The notes beneath the pieces are model-generated. The model was not told the DNA's origin. It saw only the letters and a list, made by a program, of their open reading frames with translations, and did no database searches. This document shows, piece after piece, positions 56,475 to 64,000 of a DNA stretch of 64,000 bases. How positions within the stretch are numbered: position 1 is the first letter of the stretch; every line of letters begins with the position of its first letter. A program made the translations under genes and the position numbers. Source of the DNA: Aphrocallistes beatrix (taxonomy: Eukaryota > Porifera > Hexactinellida > Sceptrulophora > Aphrocallistidae); assembly GCA_963281255.1 (NCBI GenBank), contig OY725505.1:1178001-1242000 (forward strand), written 5' to 3'.

Positions 56475-57805
56475 CAGGGTGTAACAAAAGTCTTGGCTGG
56501 TTGTATTATGGTATATTTCAATAACTCAATCAGTGTGTACTGTCTATAATTATTTACCAATATATTCCCCACTATTTTTTATTACTAATTTCATCCTACT
56601 AGGCATACTGTTGATTAAGTTTTCAAGCAGGCTTGGTTGGATCTCAGTCCATGCTTTTTTGAGGTTATAAATTAGATCATCAAGCCTCAAAACCTGACCC
56701 ATTTCCAGTCGTTCAGACAAAATTCCCCAGAGATTTTCAATTGGATTCAGGACAGGTGAGTCCGCTTGCCACTCTCCTTTCCTCCAAAACCGAGGGAACC
56801 TTGTTGAACACCATTCCTGAGAGGCTTTGGCTGTATGGGTGGTAGCGCCATCCTGCATGAAAACGAAATCGGACATGTTTAGCAACATTTTCCTCAGTAA
56901 CTGGCCCATTTTTTTTAGTCCGCTTGATGGCATCTAAACAGGTTTTCTCCAAAATATTATCTCTGTAGTAGGCTCCATTTACAGTCTGTTTTTGAGGTAC
57001 AATATGCAGTTGCGACAGAGCCCTATGCGACATCATTCCCCAGACCATAACTTTCACCAGAAATTTCACCTGATACACGGGCTCAATATTCTGAGATCCA
57101 ATGGCCCAGACTCTGTCATTCTGCGGGTTTGGCGAATGGAATAACTCAAAGGGAAATTCATCAGACCAGAACACCCTTTTCCAGTCATCAAAAGACCAAT
57201 CCTCATAATTTCGAGCGAATGTCAGACGATTTTCTCGAATACGATCCGTTATTCTTGGCCATTTTGGGCGTTTATAAGCTCTGCAGGCATCAAGATTTTG
57301 GGTTAGATGACGTTGGACTGTCATGTGAGAGATGGGGTTGCCATTGATAGTTAATCTTTTCGCCAATTTACTGGTTGACTGCCTTCTCTTCCCCAAGGAT
57401 TTCTTGATCACAATCCGGGAAACCCGGTTCAAGATTTTTGGCCGCCCAGAACGAGGCTTAGTTGCCATAGTTTCTCCAGATTTATGAAGGCTCCACCATC
57501 TCCTTACTGATCTTTCTCCAATCCCAAGCCTATCAGCAGTTTGTTTTTGCGTCAGGCCTCCTTCAACCATTCCAATTGCTTTAGAACGGAGTTCAATCCC
57601 ATGATCGCCGACATTCTTTTTGTAAGTAAAAAGTGCTGTTAAAAAAATCGCGAAGAAGTGTGATAAACAGACAATATGCCTACAATATATATAACTTACA
57701 TTTATGGTAACTAACTATGGTGTAGTAGTTATACTGGATGCTATAGTTACTCGTAAATACTGAATACTAATAAGAATCGTAACTGGCCACGATTTTTGTT
57801 ACACC

Positions 57806-57808
<3 letters not shown>
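56475..57808 (-). mobile_element. Tc1-like transposon with DD37E-type transposase
   Basis: The left end CAGGGTGTAACAAAAGTC and the right end GATTTTTGTTACACCCTG are inverted, flanked by TA (56473-56474 and 57809-57810). It is 1334 bp, the usual size of an autonomous Tc1-like element, and sits in a TA tract between two GC-stem-loop repeats in the LATS intron. Confidence 0.9.
56550..57570 (-). pseudogene. Tc1/mariner transposase, one frame break
   Basis: This is a cut-and-paste transposase. The first frame (57570-56737) has a paired helix-turn-helix (QKQTADRLGIGERSVRRWW and the GRPKILNR hook), NGNPISHMTVQRHL, RVFWSDEFPFEL with the first aspartate, and KVMVWGMMSHRAL. The second frame (56933-56550) has FVFMQDGATTHTA with the second aspartate and SPVLNPIENLWG with the glutamate. 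I count 37 residues between the second D and the E, so the signature is DD37E rather than the common DD34E. One frame shift in the overlap 56933-56737 is the only obvious defect, so the copy is young. Confidence 0.88.
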
Positions 57809-57846
<38 letters not shown>

Positions 57847-57847
<1 letters not shown>

Positions 57848-58345
57848 GTAACGAATTGATTGAAGAAACTGCCGGGCGCAGAAAGCTGATTTTTGGCATG
57901 TGGGAGTATTTTGGCTATGGCTCCACTAGGTTCTGAGCTCAGAGCAAAATGTCGACTCATCATGGAATTATGACGTCATTGTCACATTTTTAAAAGTTAA
58001 GCAATACAGTTATTCGAGCATAACTCAGCCATTATAGGAGATAGAAGGCTGAAATTTTAATAGATTATGTATATTAATATGCCTCACATATGACCCAACT
58101 ATGATAAAAACTGATGACTTCACTCTGTTATGACGTCATCATTATGCATAAAAATTGACAAATTTGGTGATTTTTCGTGTGATATCGATTATAGCATTAT
58201 GACAGACGTATTTAGAGATGTTATTTTCCATATAATTAATCAATGGTGACCACAGGCGCTCAAAGGGCGCCTCCGGCGGATACAAAGTGTCCACCAGCCG
58301 CCGCAGCCCAAGCAAGCGAAGCGCGCTTGTATGTATATATATTGA
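57847..58345 (-). repeat. GC-stem-loop repeat next to the LATS donor site
   Basis: The minus-strand body runs from the GC ladder (58250-58332: CAAGCGCGCTTCGCTTGC complement, hairpins) to CGTTACAG at 57847. The outer inverted end is absent. Its edge is only about 45 bp from the exon end at 58392. Confidence 0.8.
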
Positions 58346-58391
58346 TATGTTTGTTAACAAAACATTATCACGTACGTAATAGATTTGACAC

Positions 58392-58615
58392 CTGTTTAAT
58401 GGATCTCTGCATAAAGATAATATCAAATCTTTACTTGTTCGTGAAAGTCGAATTTGACTTGGTATCCTGAGAAATTTGGGCCAATTTAGAATCTTGAATT
58501 GTGTTTCTGCTGCTGAATTGGCCAGAAAGGGAGGCTGACCTATAACCATTTCATACATTATTACACCAACAGACCACCAATCGCACAATTGTGTATAGCC
58601 TTCCTTTTTCAAAAC
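58392..58615 (-). CDS. wts: LATS/warts kinase, penultimate exon (kinase C-lobe)
   Basis: On the minus strand, a CCTTAG acceptor (58617-58616) opens the exon in phase 0 with VLKKEGYTQLCDWWSVGV, the kinase subdomain IX segment just after the APE region, then MYEMVIGQPPFLANSAAETQ, which is close to the arthropod LATS sequence (FLANSPLETQ), then NWPKFLRIPSQ, and SKDLILSLCRDPLNR with the subdomain XI arginine. It ends with AG before a GTGTCA donor, and those two bases complete arginine with the A at 49324. Exons for the N-lobe, activation loop and regulatory region must lie to the right of 58616 beyond the window, since 58616-64000 shows none. The open frame that continues past the donor runs into a repeat and is not coding. 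Confidence 0.92.
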
Positions 58616-59147
58616 CTAAGGAAAAAAGAGAGGATTATTCGGAACGATTTAGAAAATTCCTAATAGCTAACTACATAGATTACACAACCTTGGATGATCA
58701 GGAATGCATTAAATCACTTTATCCTTGAGGTATTTTCTATGTGGAAATTATCCAAATTTGTGATCCTAACTATAAAATACAAAACTAGTGTTATAAATAG
58801 ATAGCAGAGAAAATCGAATCAAAATAGCAGTTTCTACTTTTACTCGTGGGGGAATAAAACACTATCGAAAGCAACAAATTTGATGACATATAAATAAGAT
58901 AATAGAGTAGGCAGTATCATGCCAATCTATACACTAAGGCAACGGTACAGATTAGTGGACAGGGATTGGTTAGATCAGTCAAATTTGATTTGTAAAATGT
59001 TTCGATTATGCTGGTTAATACTAGCTTCGAACATTATACACTAATCGTATCATTAATTATACGACGATTTAAAACAAAATGATTTTAGTATAGCATTGTA
59101 GAGAATTTGTGGTTAAACTAATTTAAACTAACTATACTTCTTCCAAG
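58616..59147 (-). other. LATS upstream intron, no gene seen
   Basis: AT-rich, nothing recognised. Confidence 0.5.
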
Positions 59148-59269
59148 AGCACTTCGCTTGCATGCGCTGCGCGAACTGCGGCACTTTGTGTACGCCAGAG
59201 GGTCCATTTGGGCGCTGAGACATACATTATTTAGATATAATGTAGATAAAAGTTCCAAATACGTCTGTC
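59148..59269 (+). repeat. GC-stem-loop repeat fragment entered by a foldback element
   Basis: AAGAGCACTTCGCTTGCATG, a decayed hairpin ladder, and CCAAATACGTCTGTC, where the foldback element begins at the same family position as in the copies at 10108 and 26228. Confidence 0.75.
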
Positions 59270-60756
59270 CATAGCCTACTCTAATAATGCCTCACAGTAG
59301 ACTGAAAATCATGGACTAGAGATGAAATAGTAGTCGAATGGATTAATACACGATTAGCCTAAAATCGTTAACCATGTAGAATAGCCATTAAGAATTTATT
59401 ACCAGCATTTATAAACATGGTATCAAAGTACATATATCCGTTGTCAAAATTTCGATTAGTCATCATATCATTGCGCAACAGGTCATTCTAAGGACAATTT
59501 TAGCGATTTTCTAAGCTGTTTTAACATTTCTAAATGGTATTAAGGTGTGATTTTTGTGTAGAACCAAGATCAGTACAAGGTGATTTGAATAATTTAGAAA
59601 TTTTCAATGGAATGTTGTTACATTCCTACGTTGCTATAGTAAAGCATTTTGGTCAGTTTGGGCCATTTCATGCAAACTGTAATGATTAGAGCTCCAAATT
59701 TGATTGTGTTTGATAGGCAATGGACTACTTCCTATTAGGTGATAATACAACTTGAACTTCTAAATTCAACGAGTTTTGAGTTATGGGTTGATTTTAAGAA
59801 TGTGACCAAAACGCTAAATTGTCGCATAACTCTGTAGTCTGTGAATTTAGAAAAAATTGTATTATTACCTAATAGGAAGTAGCCAATTGCCTATCAAATA
59901 TGATCAAATTTGAAGACCTAGTTCTTACAGTTTGCAGGATATGGCTCAAACTGATCAAAATGATTTACCATAGCAACGCAGGAATGTAACAACATTCCAT
60001 TGAAAAATTCTAAATTTTTAAATCAACTCGTACTAATCTTATTTCTACACAAAAAATCTACCTTAATAACATTTAGAAGTAGGATTAAAACAGCTTAGAA
60101 AATTGCCAAAATCCTCCATAAAATGACCTGTTGCGCAATGACATGATGACTAATGGAAATTTTGACAACGGATATATGTACTTTGATGCCACGTTTATAT
60201 ATAGTCGGGTCAAAATAGGAAGCAAATTGTCCTAACCCCAAAATAATTGCAAGAAATTTTTCTATTGCATTTTTCCGTAGTATCATGTCTTAAGAGTGAC
60301 ATACTAAAAGTTTACCGAAACCGGACTATCTGAAAGTGGATTGGTACGACTCCGTCGTTGACCCCGGACTGTACAAATCGCCGGTTTTGAAAACGGATAT
60401 TTAAACTTTCAAATGATTGCAGAGCATTTTTATTGTCATATTCGTGCCCAGCATCAAATTTCCGACAATTTGATATATACTTAGTATATTGACTATATTT
60501 TGGGCAAATATTTTCTGGTCCTCCCTAGTAACGGCCTGGAATGTGAAAATTCCGATCTCCAAATTTGGTAGAAACCATATCGAGTGACCCCTTGTTTTTC
60601 TCGACTATGCTTGCTGAGTGCGAATTTCTTAATATAAATATTATAAATATTAATTTAAAAATATTATTACTTACGGATGGTGGCATAAATGTATTATTAA
60701 TGGGAAACATACAAATAAAATTTAAAATTTGATTTCCATCTCAACTGGGTCTTGGA

Positions 60757-61394
60757 TTGCTGCAGAAAACACTAGCACAGCTTTGTAAGACGGAATCCTC
60801 TTTCATCAACCAGTGTAGAGCAGACTTATCACACCGAGCGAATGCATGTAGAAAAGGCAGGCTGTCACAGATTTCGTTCCCAAACGCCTGCTTTATAACC
60901 TTTATGTCATACAATACGGTTGGTTCCCTTTATCCGAGTGAAGTATATCTTTGTACTGTTGTTAATTTCGTGATACCTGAAAGACAGCTTCCTACAGCCT
61001 CCGCCACGAAATTTCACTCTCTGAGGAGCTCCTTCCAGGTGATGTTGTGGAAGGGCAATACTGATGATATGGAGGTCACGGATGGGGATGGGACTGTCAA
61101 GATAACAGCCTAATCCCAGTCATGATAGACGCTAACCCTGCATCCGAAGCACTACTGAAAATGATTTATTGTAACTGTTCTACTGGCTGTAGTAGTATCA
61201 GATGTAGCTGCAGGAAACAAGGACTAAACAGCTCTCAAGCATGCGGACGATGCCAAGAGAACAACTGCGACAATATGAGCGAAAGAATTGCATCAGATGA
61301 TGAAACGGAATATAAAACTGAAATACGAGCATATCTATCAATCTACAGTCAACTCCGCTTAAAAGGACTACAGGTTAATCGGGCCGACAGTTAA
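60757..61394 (+). pseudogene. CXC-like cysteine-rich transposon protein, broken
   Basis: Frame 60757-61113 ends with VIPERQLPTASATKFHSLRS, FQVMLWKGN and DGDGTVKI, which parallels PPTSGAAKYHSYR, TQVWMGN and EDWEWKI at 46232-46639. Frame 61122-61394 then gives ASEALLKMIYCNCSTGCSSI, RCSCRKQGLNSSQACGRCQE and NNCDN, a cysteine cluster of CXC type, followed by an acidic tail. The two pieces are separated by a frame change near 61113-61122. The N-terminal part of this frame does not match the 46-47 kb copy and may be rearranged. Confidence 0.65.
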
Positions 61395-61554
61395 TCAGAC
61401 CACTTTTGTCAGGACCGGATTATTTATCACACATAGAAGCTAATTCATTTTTTAGATAGGATTTGAATTGAATCAAGTTCGCTTAATATGAAGTATCTCT
61501 ATTATGAACAGATTTTTTGGTCCCCTGGTGGTTCACAATAAGCGACCCTGACTG
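61346..61554. mobile_element. Tigger/pogo-type MITE
   Basis: The left end CAGTCAACTCCGCTTAAAAG and the right end AATAAGCGACCCTGACTG are imperfect inverted repeats, TA-flanked (61344-61345 and 61555-61556). It is 209 bp, non-coding. Confidence 0.7.
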
Positions 61555-61556
61555 TA

Positions 61557-63442
61557 TATCAATGTTATGGCTATTTTCTTTCTCTGCTATATGGTTACTT
61601 TTTACTTTTACATTAAGATCACTCGACTCGCCCAAGAGGAAGAAGAGGGACGTATGATCCCATTCTCGAGCGTTTCATCTATCTGCTTGGATACCTCCGC
61701 CTCAATTTCCGGAGAAACACGCAACGGCCGGCTTCTGATCGGCCGCTCATCCAGAAGAGTGATAACGTGTTCCGCGGTTCCAATTGCGCGCGGACTCTTC
61801 GGATTCTCCGCGAAAACGTCTTTCCATCTCGACAGCACCTTGCGTATGGCTGTCTCTCCTCGCGGTGATAGTTTCGGGGTTATATCGAACCTGGCCTCCA
61901 AGCTATCTCCCTCCTTTCTCATCTCAGTCTGCATAATTTCTGCTCTAGTCGCTGCGTATCCCCCGCGTGCCGCAGCTAAAGAGGTTTTCCAACAACCACC
62001 TAGCCTAACTCTCATGTTTTCCCAATCGAAAGTAGTATTCTTTAAGCGCGCGAGGAACCTTCGCCCCAATATAACCACCCTATTGTTAGTATCGAGTACT
62101 TCGATTTCGTGTTCTAGTGGTCGACGATCCCCCACATCTATCGCCACGCAGGCCGTACCACAGACCGCAAGCGCTGTCCGCCCTAGTCCATACACTTGAC
62201 TGTACTTTGTGCTGTAAGGGATATTCATCTTTTGTACGGTGCCTCTGTCCACCACCGAAGGATCCGCCCCCGTGTCCATAATTACGTTGATGGGTTTGCC
62301 GTTCCATTTAACTGGTACCACAACCGCCGTCTCATGTACAACACTATGCTGCGTCGTGGCCTGAAATACCCCTCTACGACTTCGTGTATGTGGGCAATAG
62401 CAGACCTCGTGTCCTCTTTCGCCACATTTCGCACAGTGCCGTTCCGGGCATTGGGCCATAAAGTGCCTGTCCGAGTCGCAAATAAAGCACCGACCCTTCT
62501 TAGGGAATTGGCTTGCCGGATACTTCCTTGTAGGTCCATCCCGCCTCCCCATTGCCCCTTTGCTGCGTGGCGCATCCTTATATGTATAGAAACAGTTGAG
62601 AGCTAACATTCAAGAACAAATACAACGAAGAAAAAGGACGGGACCCATCGATTTGCCGTAGATTACCGGGATCTCAAAGATGTGACGAAGCGAGGTGCCT
62701 ATCCGATGCCGGATCCCAGAGATGTTTTCGATCGTATGGGAGGGGCAACTGTATTCTCTACACTGGAGGGGGCATCCGCATACTGGAGCGTGCCTGTGAA
62801 GGAAAAGCATAGGGAGTTCACTGCGTTTGTTTCAACGCGAGGCCAGTTTGTATTCAACGCATGCCTTTTGGATTGTCTAACTCACAGGCTACCTATCAGC
62901 GAGCGGTAACCAGGCTCTACGAGGGTGTCCGAATGTACAGGCATTTGTTGATGACACATGTGTCCACTCGCCCAGTTTCGATACGCACCTGGAGCATTTG
63001 GATGAGGCTCAGTTGGCTATTCTAAAAATTGAGGATGAAGAATGTGAGGATTGGGCTTTTGAGTGTACTGATTGCTGTATTGACGGAAAAGATATGCTAC
63101 ATTGTATTTTAATGACTTCAAGGAACTGTTTACTCAACAACAAGGCCAAGAATATTACTTCTACCACCTCTTGTCCCAAAGATACTCAAAGGAAGATACT
63201 TAAACTTACCTCTAATTAATATATATATATATATACACCTATCTATTTATGTAGTATTCCTTGTCCGTCAACTAAATTATGCCAGCAGTCAGTAATATCA
63301 TTATTGTGGGGTAGAGGATGCATAATTACACGATACTAAATATATCAAAATGATATTGTGTTAAATTTCATTGTATTAAAAACTCGACTTTATCTTATCC
63401 CTGGTCTAAAGTAGTGAAATGGCCTGTATGTAGTAGGCTATG
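61557..63442. mobile_element. Second copy of the CATAGCC-ended unit with Ty3/gypsy-like fossil
   Basis: The right end (GGCCTGTATGTAGTAGGCTATG, ending 63442) and the 3' third are nearly identical to the unit at 26229-28296. The left terminus is not present. The zinc-knuckle and protease part of the fossil lies on the minus strand (about 61610-62609) and the reverse-transcriptase part on the plus strand (about 62630-63000), so the copy is rearranged relative to the first. It is broken, with a few breaks. It is inserted in the element at 60204-63892. Confidence 0.75.
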
Positions 63443-64000
63443 ACTTATGCCACCCAGCCGTAAGTAAAATATTTTAAAACCAACATTTAGACTATTTATA
63501 TTAAGAAATTCGTACTCTTTCGCAAGCATAGCCGAGAAAAACAAGGGGTCACTCGATATGGTTTCTACCAAATTTGGAGATCGGAATTTTCACATTCCAG
63601 GCCGTTGCTAGGGGGGACCAGAAAATATTTGCCCAAAATATAGTCAATATATATATCAAATTGTCGGAAATTTGATGCTGATAAAAATGATTAGCAATCA
63701 TTTGAAAGTTTAAATATCCGTTTTAAAAACCGGCGATTTGTATAGTCCGGGGTCAACGACGGAGTCGTACCAATCCACTTTCGGATAGTCCGAGTTCGGT
63801 AAAATTTTAGTATGTCACTCTTAAGACATGATACTACGGAAAAATGCAATAAAACAATTTCTTGCAATTATTTGGGGTCATATTGACCTGACTAATATGC
63901 TGGTAATACATTCTTAATGCCTATCCTACATGATTAACGATTTTAGGCTAATCGTGTATTAATCCATTCGGCTATTACCGCATCCTTGGTTATTTTACTG

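Larger units (their letters stand above)
49325..58391 (-). other. Last intron of the LATS gene, filled with mobile elements
   Basis: On the minus strand the donor GTGTCA follows ...TTAAACAG at 58392 and the acceptor TTTAG precedes 49324. Two bases (AG) join one base (A) to give arginine, so DPLNR runs into IGRGG, the LATS order. It is 9.1 kb. Besides the elements listed I see nothing in 49327-49540, 50930-51700 (a GTGAAA-type tandem at about 50945-50980) or 55321-55855 (a possible hAT end, CCCAACCCAGGAGCG on the minus strand, near 55420). Confidence 0.88.
60204..63892. mobile_element. Long-inverted-repeat element (about 450-bp arms) with CXC-like cargo
   Basis: The ends GTCGGGTCAAAATA and TGACCTGAC are flanked by TA (60202-60203 and 63893-63894). 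The arms extend to about 60690 on the left and from about 63445 on the right and share CCGGCGATTTGTATAGTCCG, GAGTGACCCCTTGTTTTTCT and TTAATATAAATA. The foldback element it entered can be read continuously across the insertion. Inside are a CXC-type coding remnant, a Tigger-type MITE and the second Ty3/gypsy-bearing unit. Confidence 0.85.
59270..64000. mobile_element. Foldback element, CATAGCC family, right end outside the window
   Basis: It starts CATAGCCTACTCTAATAATG after GTCTGTC. The two arms meet near 59775 (GAACTTCTAAATTCAACGAG region). The right arm is interrupted at 60203 by a 3.7-kb element and resumes at 63895 (ATGCTGGTAATACATTCTTA), continuing with the complement of the left start (ACCGCATCCTTGGTTATTTT) to the window edge. 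Its terminal AGTAGGCTATG should lie just beyond 64000. Confidence 0.8.

Noticed and set aside
58142-58391. The long open frame that extends the LATS kinase exon leftwards through 58142
   Set aside because: The extension runs into a stem-loop repeat and low-complexity residues. A GT donor at 58391 and a phase-matched exon at 49324 that continues the LATS order show that it is intron.

Overview
The window looks like a piece of an AT-rich, transposon-saturated animal genome, most likely an arthropod and possibly a crustacean such as a copepod (my inference from the style of the two host proteins and the Tc1/mariner, hAT and MITE load, not proven). Only two host genes are recognisable, and they converge. 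At the left, on the plus strand, are the last two exons of an alpha-spectrin gene (6273-6804 and 15520-17157), joined in phase across an 8.7 kb intron. At the right, on the minus strand, are the last two exons of a LATS/warts-type Hippo-pathway kinase (58392-58615, then 48982-49324), joined in phase across a 9.1 kb intron. Upstream exons of both genes lie outside the window. The roughly 32 kb between their 3' ends, and both introns, are mostly mobile elements.

Region by region. 1-6272: upstream intron of spectrin, with a pogo-like-ended transposon, a small palindromic MITE, an unknown broken ORF, and a TA-flanked element that holds a long hairpin element. 6805-15519: spectrin intron with several long-hairpin (foldback) elements ending in CATAGCCTACT, repeats with GC-rich stem-loops, and two fossil mariners. 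18196-30246: one hAT element whose ends still carry a perfect 8-bp target duplication (CTTATAAT). It has been swollen to 12 kb by nested insertions, among them a TA-flanked long-inverted-repeat unit, a second hAT, and a foldback-type element that encloses a Ty3/gypsy-like fossil. 31.3-34.7 kb: a nearly full-length CR1/L2-like LINE with a TTA-type tail. 35.7-42.9 kb: a fossil Tc1, a THAP/P-like fossil interrupted by a TTAA-flanked element and a short hAT, and another hAT fragment. 43.3-48.2 kb: GC-stem-loop repeats, a Tc1-like DD34E element, and a long-inverted-repeat element coding for a cysteine-rich (CXC-like) protein. 49.3-58.4 kb (the LATS intron): MITEs, a tRNA-derived SINE, an unexplained 97-residue ORF, a second CXC-type element, and a Tc1-like element with an unusual DD37E spacing. 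59.1-64 kb: a foldback element entered by a third CXC-type element, itself entered by a MITE and a second copy of the Ty3/gypsy-bearing unit.

Three repeat families dominate. (1) A 27-bp inverted-repeat family (ends ATCCTTACTATTAAAACTCG) whose core is a ladder of GC-rich hairpins, with more than a dozen copies. (2) A foldback family with CATAGCCTACT ends and 7-bp target duplications. Three of its members sit at the same position inside family 1, a striking target preference. (3) A TA-flanked long-inverted-repeat family carrying CXC-like proteins. No rRNA, functional tRNA gene or CRISPR array was seen.
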